DNA from: a virus
IMG/VR virus record: IMGVR_UViG_3300020459_000031
Coordinates: 1 to 38,260 of that record
DNA length: 38,260 bases
Strand: one strand, 5' to 3'
Part shown: in pieces, positions 6,873-15,319 of the stretch
Layout of the letters: each line of letters begins with the position of its first letter
How positions within the stretch are numbered: the first letter of the stretch is position 1
Program-made: the position numbers and the translations under genes
The notes under the pieces: generated by a model
What the model saw: the letters and a program-made list of their open reading frames with translations, nothing else
What the model was told of the DNA's origin: nothing
Databases searched by the model: none

Positions 6873-8084
6873 ATGGCAGTAACTGAAAAAGAAAAACTTA
6901 AATTAAATGTCAATAATATTAAAAGTGCATTATTGGATGGTAGAAAGAACCAAAATAAGATTGATAAGACAAAGAAAAGATTGGTTTTTAAGGGAGTACA
7001 AAAACAAAAACGATTACAAGCTGAATCTAGTGTAGAGAAAAAACCTGAATCAAAAGGGTCAAAATCTAAGAATATACTTGGTGGTATTGGTAAAAGTGTA
7101 ACCAGTATTTGGGATAAGGTATTAAATTTCTTTGGTATTATAGTTATTGGTGCTCTTATTAAGAAGTTACCAGATCTTATTGATGGAATAGAAAAAACAT
7201 TTGAGAAAATAAAAGGTGTATGGGATACTATAATGGGAGCATTTACTGCTATTGGTGAATCACTTGGAAAATTAGTTAATGCTTTTACTCCTATTTTTGG
7301 TAAAGATGTATCTAAAGAATTAAAAGATGCACAAAAAGAATTAGATATTTTAGATAAAGAAACTGATCTTGAACTTGATGATCTTCCAGAACAGGAAAAA
7401 CCCACAGATGATCTTTCTGATGCTCAGATTGAGAAAATAGTTGACGATACTGTTCCAGGAACACTTAATGATTCTGGCGGTACTGGTGGTGGAGAATCTA
7501 CAGCAGCATCTTCAAACCAACCTATGAAGATTGCGAAAAGAAAGATGGGTGGTGGTATTGAAAAGAGTGAACAACCAAATCAACAACCTGCAAGATCGCC
7601 AGAATCAACTACAGAAGATAGTCCACTTAAACTATTGCCTAAAGTTGCTAAAGAATCTACAAAACCAATTAAAGTATATTCAGAAAATATTGAAAAATTA
7701 AGTGATATTTTAGGACATACTAGGGGTACTGTAACTAATAAAAGAGAAAAGGCAAAAATTGAAGCAGAGGCTCTTTATTGGGTTAATAAAGAACGAAAAG
7801 AATTTTTGGGATTACCTCCTTTAAAGAAAATAGGTTATGCGCCTGGTGTGGAACTTACAAAACAAATGGGTAAAGAATATTTTACGGGAGTAAATAGAAG
7901 TGTATCTCCAGTTGTTAATAAGACAGGTAATATGAAATTATCAAATGATTCAGAAACAACTGTAATTACCTATATTCAACCAATAGAAACTACAAAAGTT
8001 GTAAGAACTTCTACTTCATCTGGATCTTCACCAGGATTACCTGAGCTTCAATCCACTAAAACTGAACATATTCCTATACCATAA
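6873..8084 (+). CDS. Structural protein with tape-measure-like N-terminal half
   Basis: A 403-residue protein three bases downstream of the preceding gene. It begins with a Lys-rich helical segment and carries at about residues 73-95 a hydrophobic stretch, SIWDKVLNFFGIIVIGALI, that lines up with SIFSKFLSFLGVVATGFVV in the upstream protein. Next comes an acidic helix (residues about 145-190), a Gly-rich linker with MGGGIEKSEQ, and a less complex C-terminal part ending in Thr/Ser/Pro. No enzyme motif is seen. The shared segment and tandem position suggest an old duplication, with the two proteins acting together in the tail lumen or hub. Its stop overlaps the next ATG (TAATG). Confidence 0.6.
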   Translation: MAVTEKEKLKLNVNNIKSALLDGRKNQNKIDKTKKRLVFKGVQKQKRLQAESSVEKKPESKGSKSKNILGGIGKSVTSIWDKVLNFFGIIVIGALIKKLPDLIDGIEKTFEKIKGVWDTIMGAFTAIGESLGKLVNAFTPIFGKDVSKELKDAQKELDILDKETDLELDDLPEQEKPTDDLSDAQIEKIVDDTVPGTLNDSGGTGGGESTAASSNQPMKIAKRKMGGGIEKSEQPNQQPARSPESTTEDSPLKLLPKVAKESTKPIKVYSENIEKLSDILGHTRGTVTNKREKAKIEAEALYWVNKERKEFLGLPPLKKIGYAPGVELTKQMGKEYFTGVNRSVSPVVNKTGNMKLSNDSETTVITYIQPIETTKVVRTSTSSGSSPGLPELQSTKTEHIPIP

Positions 8085-9403
8085 TGGCAGTTAAATACGA
8101 GTTATTTCAAATAGTATCCGCTAATGGCGAAAATTCTGTTGATCTTTATGACGGTCAATTTAGGGTATTATCTTTTGATTATTATGAAAGTATAGTATCT
8201 CCACATATCACAGGATCTTTAGTTATTAGTAGTAGTACTGGTGCTGCTAAGTCCCAAGATGATGCACAAGAAAGAGTTGGTTCTTTATATTCATCATTAC
8301 CTCTTCGTTCAGGTTGTGTAATACTTGCTTCAGTTAAATCAGAATTAGGAAAAACATTAGATTTTCATGGTGATCCATATAAAAGATTATATGTAACTGA
8401 TGTATCAGTTATTACTAAATCTTCTACATCTGAGAATATAGTTCTTAAATTTACTTCTAAGATAGCTTTAATGAATGAAACCAGTAAGGTTAATAAACAT
8501 TATAAAGGAAAAATTACTGATTCTATTAAGAAAATTATTAAAGAGAAATTAAAAATAGATGAGGATAAGACTTTTGTTGATGAATCTGTAAATTCATATT
8601 CATTTACAGGAATGAGAAAACGACCATTTGATTTATTCATTATGTTAGCAAGACAGACTGTACCTGCTAATACTTCAAATCCTGGATATTTTTGTTTTGA
8701 GACTAAAAGTGGGTTTAGTTATCTTTCTGCAGATACTTTAATAAACCAAAAAGTATTTCCTAAAAAGTATTTTTATAATGGTGTTACTGAAGCATCTGTG
8801 GAAAAGAAAGATGATTCTAATAATTATAAGGTTGAATCTTTAGTTACAGAAAAAGATCAAAGTTTATTATCACAGATTCGTTCTGGGGTATATGCTTCTA
8901 AAAATATATTCTTCAATCCATCAACGTGTGGATTTACTGAAGTTGATATTTCTGTTGGAAACCAGTCATTATCTGCTGATCCTAAGTTCTCTTCACTAGG
9001 TAAAAAGGAAGGATTACCAAATGTTTTGGCACAAGATTTTAATGAAGGTAACAAGTTTCATAGAGTACAAACTGCTATTTTAGATATAGGTGCTGACGAA
9101 ACAAATATTGCTGCTAATAATAGTCCAGAACTCCATTATGCTGCAGGAACTGCAAGATATAATTTACTATTTTCTCAAAGTCATGCTATTCAGGTTCCAC
9201 TTAATACAGATCTTGAAGCAGGATTTGTTATTGATCTTGAGATAGAAAGTACTTCTGATGATAAGGAGCAAGGACCAGATCAAGTACAAAGTGGAAGATA
9301 TATAATTAAAAGTCTTTGTCATCACATTGATTCTAATAAGGAAGTCACTTCAATGAAACTTATTCGTGATTCATATGGATTGCATGTTACTGGGAACGAA
9401 TAA
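8084..9403 (+). CDS. 27: Baseplate hub subunit, gp27-like
   Basis: A 439-residue protein that I read as the gp27-type hub ring subunit, which in T4 forms the trimeric collar joining tail tube and puncturing device. Signs are the N-terminal MAVKYELFQIVSANG, a beta-rich first domain with SFDYYESIVSPHITGSLVI, a second domain containing SYSFTGMRKRPFDLFIMLAR (about residues 170-189), and the C-terminal SGRYIIKSLCHHIDSNKE. This layout (tube-like domain, insertion, second tube-like domain) is that of gp27 and related gpD/VgrG N-terminal regions. It is followed with TAATG overlap by the gp5-like OB protein, as expected for the gp27-gp5 complex. Confidence 0.75.
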   Translation: MAVKYELFQIVSANGENSVDLYDGQFRVLSFDYYESIVSPHITGSLVISSSTGAAKSQDDAQERVGSLYSSLPLRSGCVILASVKSELGKTLDFHGDPYKRLYVTDVSVITKSSTSENIVLKFTSKIALMNETSKVNKHYKGKITDSIKKIIKEKLKIDEDKTFVDESVNSYSFTGMRKRPFDLFIMLARQTVPANTSNPGYFCFETKSGFSYLSADTLINQKVFPKKYFYNGVTEASVEKKDDSNNYKVESLVTEKDQSLLSQIRSGVYASKNIFFNPSTCGFTEVDISVGNQSLSADPKFSSLGKKEGLPNVLAQDFNEGNKFHRVQTAILDIGADETNIAANNSPELHYAAGTARYNLLFSQSHAIQVPLNTDLEAGFVIDLEIESTSDDKEQGPDQVQSGRYIIKSLCHHIDSNKEVTSMKLIRDSYGLHVTGNE

Positions 9404-9969
9404 TGGATTTATCTAATCTTAACTTTTATGGTCTTAGTACACATGAGTGGATAGGGGTTATTTTGCCTTTAGAATCTCAGAAAGAACAATCTTCAGGTAG
9501 TGTTGGTTGGGGATGGAGATATAAAGTAGCAATTATGGGATATCATCCTAATGATCAGACTCTTAAAGATGATGAAGTTACTTATGCATTAGTTGCTCTT
9601 GGAGTATCTGATGGTTCTGGTGCAGCAGGAAGACAAAGAACACCAAGATTAATTCAAGGTGATGTTGTTCTTGGTAAATTTTTAGATGGTGATAAGAAAC
9701 AAGTGCCTCTTATTACTAATGTTTTGGGTAGAACCTCAGAAACTAAACTTATAAACGCTAGGTTTGGTGCTAAAACTGGATTTGTTGGTGGATTAAAACC
9801 AGGTGTGACAGAAAATCAAGAATTTGCTGAGAATGATAATGTATCAACCCCACAAGTAAAACCAGCATCTAATAATACTGCACAAAATGCTACGACACCT
9901 ACTGGTGCTATTAATAGAATGGGATTATCAAGTACTCCACAGGTAGGTGGAATACCAAAACCTCAATAA
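9403..9969 (+). CDS. 5: gp5-like OB-fold baseplate hub protein (no lysozyme domain)
   Basis: The 188-residue product carries a gp5/VgrG-type OB domain over about residues 8-115: STHEWIGVILPLESQ, WRYKVAIMGYHP, then TYALVALGVSDGSG, LIQGDVVLGKFLDGDKKQVP and NVLGRT. In T4, gp5 has an N-terminal OB domain, a lysozyme domain and a C-terminal beta-helix. Here only the OB domain is present, followed by a Pro/Asn/Thr-rich tail of about 60 residues. The beta-helix-like portion is encoded separately at 11802, after an intervening 602-residue protein. The start overlaps the gp27-like stop. Confidence 0.75.
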   Translation: MDLSNLNFYGLSTHEWIGVILPLESQKEQSSGSVGWGWRYKVAIMGYHPNDQTLKDDEVTYALVALGVSDGSGAAGRQRTPRLIQGDVVLGKFLDGDKKQVPLITNVLGRTSETKLINARFGAKTGFVGGLKPGVTENQEFAENDNVSTPQVKPASNNTAQNATTPTGAINRMGLSSTPQVGGIPKPQ

Positions 9970-9972
9970 ATA
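9965..9972 (+). promoter_or_regulatory. Late promoter box (AATAAATA)
   Basis: AATAAATA overlaps the stop codon of the OB-fold gene and lies 24 nt before the ATG at 9997, the same spacing as the TATAAATA before gp26. Confidence 0.65.
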
Positions 9973-9996
9973 AAAATAGGAAATAGAACTTAATTC

Positions 9997-11805
9997 ATGG
10001 TTGCTTCACTTTCAAAAGTTCAAATTGATACTTTCACTAATCTCATTGAAGATAATCCGAAGGGATGGGAAAATGAGATTATTGATATTAAATCAAAGTA
10101 TTCTGATGTATTTAAGAAGGTATCTCCTCGTATAGAAAAGGACTTAAAGAAATTAAGTCCAGAGGATTACATGGTATGGCAAGATAGATTAAAAGAATAT
10201 AAGAAAGCAATAAGACCAGAAGTATCTCCTGCATCTTTTAGTACAGGAAGAGTTATTAATTTTGCAAATCCTTCTACTAATAGTTTTTTTGGTAAGACAG
10301 ATGGTGCATTAAAGAATTTTATGGGATTAGCTACTAATCCTTCTCTTTCTGGAGCATTAGATCTTGGAGGAGAGATTGCTGCTGCTTCGTCTAAAATTAG
10401 TAGTTTATCATCAGGATTTACCACTCAGATAACCAGTAGTTTGGGTGATTCATTATCTGGAGCTATTTCTGGGGGTCTTGCATCTAAAGCAGCAATAATA
10501 TTTGCAATGTATCCTGGTGCTAAATTATATGCTAAAGCATTAAAAAAAGTTATTGAGATGCAGACAAGTGTACTTGGACCTGCATTAAATATGTTTGAAG
10601 GACTTGAGTGTGTAGGAGATAAAGTTGGTGATGCGATGAAAGGTGTTATTGAAGATATGTTGGTTGAGATGGTTAAAAATTCTAAGCAAGTACCTGAATG
10701 TGCTAGTACAGAGTTTATTGGTGCAATTACTAATCAAATCACTGATAAGATTGATGGATTAGTTAGTCCACAATTAAGTGGAATTTCTAATATTTTAGGA
10801 GTAGCAATGAATGTAAAAGATATATTAAATCAAGGAATTAGTACGATTGATAATTTTTCTGGTTTATTTAAGTGTGGTGATAAGGAACCAACTTCTCTTA
10901 GTAAATATAAAATTGATGGTGGATTATTGAATATGTTAGATCCTGGTCAAGAACAGGCATTGATTGATAAAGCATTTGCAATGAGTGGTAGAAGTTCAGT
11001 TGGAAATGATATGTTAAATGCTTTTGAGCAAGCATATGGTGTATTTAATATTTTTGGTGGTTCTTCTAGTGGTGGTGCTGCTGGAATGAGTCCATGTAAT
11101 AGTAGAGATAATCCACCTCCAGGATCATGTGGTGCTCCTAAAGTTGAATTTTTTGGAGGTGGTGGTTCAGGTGCTCAAGGTGAAGTTATACTAGGCAAGT
11201 TTATTAATAAACTTGATAAAACTGATATTTATGGAGATATTATAAAAACTGCAAGTCTTATGGGTGTTAAAATAACACATCCAGGATCTAAGTACGAAAG
11301 AGAACCTATGGTATCTTTTACTGATCCCTGTAATCAAGGATATGGTGGTTATGGTAGAGCAGTTATTGATAAAAATATAAATTCACCAACTTATGGACAT
11401 CTTATTGATGTTATCATTATAAGTGAAGGTGAAAATTATCCAACATCAGGATATGTGGTTGAAGGTGCTGATGGAGATACTCCAGATCCATTTATTGATC
11501 ATATAATATGTGATCCTGGTGGATTTACATATGATATTGATGACTTTATAGAAGGAGTTGATCCTATTAGTGGAGAAATAGTACCTAATGAAGATTTTAT
11601 AATTAATATTAATCCTGATACTGGAGAAATTGTTAGTGTTACTTTAACTGCTGCTGGTGCAAATAAAAGATATGCTGCTTTCCCACAACTAAATATTAAT
11701 ACAACTACTGGTGTAGGTGCTGTTCTTCGTCCGATTATGTCAACAACTAGAAGTTCTATTGCATCAGATGAAGTTGTTGAATCTATTGATTGTATTACAA
11801 AATGA
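9997..11805 (+). CDS. Virion structural protein of unknown function, inserted between gp5-like parts
   Basis: A 602-residue protein without a named domain that I can assign. The first 80 residues are charged and helical, followed by a Ser/Gly/Ala-rich region (about 90-170) with a hydrophobic stretch AAIIFAMYPGAKLYAKAL. Residues about 195-300 are helical with sparse Cys. The C-terminal 200 residues are beta-rich with VDVIIISEGENYPTSGY-like and VSVTLTAAGANKRY repeats, a form often seen in marine phage tail proteins. It starts behind a late promoter box and ends in an ATGA overlap with the beta-helix gene. Gene order suggests a hub or spike component; no lysozyme Glu/Asp/Thr triad is recognisable. 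Confidence 0.6.
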   Translation: MVASLSKVQIDTFTNLIEDNPKGWENEIIDIKSKYSDVFKKVSPRIEKDLKKLSPEDYMVWQDRLKEYKKAIRPEVSPASFSTGRVINFANPSTNSFFGKTDGALKNFMGLATNPSLSGALDLGGEIAAASSKISSLSSGFTTQITSSLGDSLSGAISGGLASKAAIIFAMYPGAKLYAKALKKVIEMQTSVLGPALNMFEGLECVGDKVGDAMKGVIEDMLVEMVKNSKQVPECASTEFIGAITNQITDKIDGLVSPQLSGISNILGVAMNVKDILNQGISTIDNFSGLFKCGDKEPTSLSKYKIDGGLLNMLDPGQEQALIDKAFAMSGRSSVGNDMLNAFEQAYGVFNIFGGSSSGGAAGMSPCNSRDNPPPGSCGAPKVEFFGGGGSGAQGEVILGKFINKLDKTDIYGDIIKTASLMGVKITHPGSKYEREPMVSFTDPCNQGYGGYGRAVIDKNINSPTYGHLIDVIIISEGENYPTSGYVVEGADGDTPDPFIDHIICDPGGFTYDIDDFIEGVDPISGEIVPNEDFIININPDTGEIVSVTLTAAGANKRYAAFPQLNINTTTGVGAVLRPIMSTTRSSIASDEVVESIDCITK

Positions 11806-12353
11806 CGCAGTTAAAAAGACAGGTCGATTCTTTTGGACCAAAACTAGTTATAGAATCTGGATCAGATGAAGTAGGTGTTCCTGGAAGAACCACTTATCAG
11901 TTATTGTCTACCAATGATTCTGGTTTTAAGTACAACCAATCTCATCATGAAAATGGTATAAGTAGATTTTATTCTGATGGTAAGATTCAGGTTGAAGCAA
12001 TGGCACATCCCAAAGCATCTCCTGATGATACTGGTATGGCAATCATTGTACATAAGGGTAATATTGGTGTAGATGCCAATAGTGGTGATGTTTCAATTTC
12101 TGGTAGGAATATTACTATTGCTGCTGAAGATACTTTAATTCTTAAAGGAAATAAGATTCAGATTGGAGAGTCTAAAAAAGGAACAAGGTCTATTGATATG
12201 ATGGCAAATAAAATACATTGTCATGATCCAAGACTTGGTAATATAGCATTAGTTTTAAGAACACATAATATTTTTAGGTCATTTGCTGGTAGTTATTTGG
12301 GTTATGCCAAAATAGCAGCTAAAGCATCAGGTTTATCAGGGTTCCCACTATGA
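11802..12353 (+). CDS. gp5 C-terminal/VgrG-like beta-helix spike protein
   Basis: The ATG at 11802 overlaps the previous stop (ATGA); a TTG further upstream at 11790 was rejected. The 183-residue product has the short-period beta-strand pattern of the gp5/VgrG needle: GDVSISGRNITIAAEDTLIL and KGNKIQIG (residues about 95-125), plus SRFYSDGKIQVEA earlier. Such trimeric beta-helices form the membrane-puncturing needle of contractile tails. The C-terminal 45 residues are not helix-like (HNIFRSFAGSYLGYAK). Here the needle is a separate gene from the OB domain, unlike T4. It overlaps the next gene by ATGA. Confidence 0.65.
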   Translation: MTQLKRQVDSFGPKLVIESGSDEVGVPGRTTYQLLSTNDSGFKYNQSHHENGISRFYSDGKIQVEAMAHPKASPDDTGMAIIVHKGNIGVDANSGDVSISGRNITIAAEDTLILKGNKIQIGESKKGTRSIDMMANKIHCHDPRLGNIALVLRTHNIFRSFAGSYLGYAKIAAKASGLSGFPL

Positions 12354-15316
12354 GTTTTAATATACCATTAGAGAATTCTACTACTTATCAGGACAATCAT
12401 GTCTTTGAGAATGTTTATATCTATGGTGAATTAAATTATGATTTCACAGGCATTGAAAATATTGAATTTAAGAATGTTGATATTGGTGGTGATGTAACTA
12501 TAACTGGAATAACTACATTTTTAGATGATGTATATTTTAATCAGCTTATTAATGCAGAAGTATTAAAGGTAGGAATTTTAACTGTTACTGAGAGATCAGA
12601 TGTTGGTGCTGGTGGAACAGTTTTTCGTGTTGTTGTTTCAGATACTAAAAATGATCCTTCTGGTACTGATTATCTACAACCATATGCAGGTCGTGTAGGA
12701 ATAGGAAGTACACAACCAGAAAGAACATTAGATGTAATTGGTGATGTTCATATTTCAAAAGATCTTTATGATTCTGTTAATTCATCAGGTGCTAATGGGT
12801 ATTACTTAAATCAGGATAATAATGGAATAAGATGGGTTCCAACACCACCTGTTGGTATTGAGGGTATTTTAATACAGGAAAATAGTCAATATATTCCAGT
12901 TACAGGTGCTGCAAATACTTTTGGTGCTATTAATTTTTCACAAACTAATAGTCTTGGTTTGGGTACAGATAATCTTGTTGCAGATCCAGATCCAGATAAT
13001 TCTTCTTTTATTGCAAGAGTAAGAGGTAAGGATTATTGGGGGTATGTGGGTGGATATACCGATCCTGCTGTCCCAATTTATAGAATGTCAAATGTTGGCA
13101 TTCAGAATAATAATCCACAAGTTGCTTTAGATGTAACTGGTGCTGTTCATGCCACAGGTGCAGTAGATTTTGATTCAACTTTAAATGTTGATAATAATAC
13201 AACCCTTCAAGGTACATTAGAAGTAACTAATGCTACAGATCTTAATAGTACATTAAATGTTGCTGGTCAAACAATAATTGAATCTACAACAGGATCTAGT
13301 GATAAAGATACTGGTGCTCTTGTAGTAGAAGGTGGTGTAGGTATTGAGCAGAATCTTAATGTTGGTGCTGTTGCTCGTGTTCTTAGTACTAATGATGCTA
13401 CTAATGCAGACACAGGTGCATTACAGGTTGATGGTGGTGTTGGGATTAATAAGAAATTATATGTAGGTGATACTTTAACTGTTGTTGATAATACAGATCT
13501 TGATGGTCAACTAAATGTTGAAGGTGAAACTACACTTCAAAATAATTTAATTGTTAATCAGAATACAGATCTTGATGGCACATTAAATGTTGATGGAAAT
13601 GCTAAGTTCAATAATCCTGTTGAACTTGACTCAACATTAATTGATATTAATGGTACTGCTGCAGGACCAGGTGTTGGTAAAACTGATTGGCGTTTATCAT
13701 CTGTTGGTACTGGTGTATCATGGAGACCATCTGGTGTTGAAACTAAGAATACTATTTGGGTTACTAAAGATGGTGATGATTCTAATAGTGGATTATTGGA
13801 AGGTGACGCTAAAGGTACTGTAGGTGCAGCAGCTGCTATAGCAAATGAAGGTGATAGTATTAATATTCGTGCTGGAATTTATGTAGAGAATAATCCTATT
13901 GGTCTTAGAACAGATGTTGCAATTACAGGTGAGGATTTAAGATTGGTAACTATTGTTCCTGCCAATGTCGGTAAAGATGTATTTCATGTTAGAAATGGAT
14001 GTTTAATACAAAATCTTAATTTTGCTGGTTCAACTCAAACAACTAATCATCCTGGTTGTGCTGCTGTAGCATTTCCACCAACTCTTAATGCATTAAAGGC
14101 AAATACTGGATATATTAAACTGGGACCATTTGTTGTTCCTGCTAATAAGAGATATAAGAGTCCTTATGTAAGAAACTGTACTAACTTCATGACTGGTAGT
14201 ATTGGTATGAAGATAAATGGAGATCATGCAACTGCAAATGCTGTGGGTGATGATCTTAAATCAATGGTTTGTGATTCATTTACTCAATATAATGAAAATG
14301 GTATTGGTGTTTCACTTACTAATAATGGATATGCACAGTTAGTTTCAATATTTACAATTAACTGTGATGTAGCAATATTTGCAGACACTGGTGGACAGTG
14401 TGACCTAACAAACTCTAACTCATCATTTGGTAATTTTGGATTAAAGGCAGTTGGATTAGGTTCTACCGAATTTACTGGAAAGGTTAATATAGATACTGCT
14501 GCTGAAAAAGATACTATAGTCTTTAAGGAATTGCTTGATCCTGCAGGTAATGCAAGAAGACCTTATGATGGTCAGGCATTATATTTTAATATTAATTTAG
14601 ATAATTATCCTGACGCAGATGGTACTGGAAGAATTGATGCACCATTACAACAGTTAAAATCTGTTAGTATAATTAATAAAGGAACTGGATTTAGTGCAAT
14701 ATCTCCACCTAATATTATTATTAGGGATTCTGATGGAACTACAACACCAAAAGGACCACAAGGAATTGTTGCAGAAGCATTAGCAACTGTAGATTCATTT
14801 GGTCAATTATCTGAAATTGATGTTGTAAGCACTGGAAGAAATTATCTATCAACACAAAATATTGTTGTTGATATTGATGGAGATACAAGTCTTGCAACAG
14901 CAGTAATGGAACCAATTTATTATACGGTTTCTGCTGCAACCACTACAACTGCTGCACCAGCAGGAATTACTAGTGTTACTTTTAATGAATTTATTCCTTA
15001 TGAGTTAAAACTTGATGATCCTATTGACTTACGAAGAATTAGTAGGATTCTTACCAGTTCACATTCATTTGAGTACGTTGGTACGGGAACGGATATAAAT
15101 AGGTCAACACCTCTTCAAGGTGCTGTTCCTATTAAAGAGAACGAAGTTGTTGCTTTAGATGGAGCACAAATACCTTTCACCAGTACGGATCAAAAAGGTA
15201 ATTTTGATATTGGAGCTGGTATCCAAGTTGATCAAACAACCAACACAATTCGGGGAAGAGATTTCAGTCGAGCAATCCAAGCCGAAGTAACACCACTAAT
15301 ACTAGCATTGAGATAA
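12350..15316 (+). CDS. Large tail fibre / baseplate-associated structural protein with beta-helix domain
   Basis: A 988-residue repetitive protein. Residues 1-310 consist of beta-rich repeats (VGIGSTQPERTLDV, VGIQNNNPQVALDV). Two copies of the GALxVxGGVGIxxxLxVG module lie at about residues 320-375, and LDGTLNVDGN-like short repeats follow. At about 465-720 is a pectin-lyase-like parallel beta-helix region starting IWVTKDGDDSNSGL and including SINIRAGIYVENNP and TNSNSSFGNFGLKAVG, similar to a part of the 1929-residue fibre at 24844. The C-terminus (RILTSSHSFEYVGTG) also resembles that fibre. No receptor-binding tip or enzyme residues can be assigned. ATGA overlap with the beta-helix gene suggests cotranscription with the hub genes. 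Confidence 0.7.
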   Translation: MSFNIPLENSTTYQDNHVFENVYIYGELNYDFTGIENIEFKNVDIGGDVTITGITTFLDDVYFNQLINAEVLKVGILTVTERSDVGAGGTVFRVVVSDTKNDPSGTDYLQPYAGRVGIGSTQPERTLDVIGDVHISKDLYDSVNSSGANGYYLNQDNNGIRWVPTPPVGIEGILIQENSQYIPVTGAANTFGAINFSQTNSLGLGTDNLVADPDPDNSSFIARVRGKDYWGYVGGYTDPAVPIYRMSNVGIQNNNPQVALDVTGAVHATGAVDFDSTLNVDNNTTLQGTLEVTNATDLNSTLNVAGQTIIESTTGSSDKDTGALVVEGGVGIEQNLNVGAVARVLSTNDATNADTGALQVDGGVGINKKLYVGDTLTVVDNTDLDGQLNVEGETTLQNNLIVNQNTDLDGTLNVDGNAKFNNPVELDSTLIDINGTAAGPGVGKTDWRLSSVGTGVSWRPSGVETKNTIWVTKDGDDSNSGLLEGDAKGTVGAAAAIANEGDSINIRAGIYVENNPIGLRTDVAITGEDLRLVTIVPANVGKDVFHVRNGCLIQNLNFAGSTQTTNHPGCAAVAFPPTLNALKANTGYIKLGPFVVPANKRYKSPYVRNCTNFMTGSIGMKINGDHATANAVGDDLKSMVCDSFTQYNENGIGVSLTNNGYAQLVSIFTINCDVAIFADTGGQCDLTNSNSSFGNFGLKAVGLGSTEFTGKVNIDTAAEKDTIVFKELLDPAGNARRPYDGQALYFNINLDNYPDADGTGRIDAPLQQLKSVSIINKGTGFSAISPPNIIIRDSDGTTTPKGPQGIVAEALATVDSFGQLSEIDVVSTGRNYLSTQNIVVDIDGDTSLATAVMEPIYYTVSAATTTTAAPAGITSVTFNEFIPYELKLDDPIDLRRISRILTSSHSFEYVGTGTDINRSTPLQGAVPIKENEVVALDGAQIPFTSTDQKGNFDIGAGIQVDQTTNTIRGRDFSRAIQAEVTPLILALR

Positions 15317-15319
15317 GAC

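Noticed and set aside
6860-7405. 181-codon ORF on the minus strand opposite the second tape-measure-like gene
   Set aside because: It lies wholly antisense to a well supported gene in a tight operon, is Ser/Phe/Leu/Pro-biased as expected for the complement of Lys/Glu-rich coding, and has no recognisable motif.
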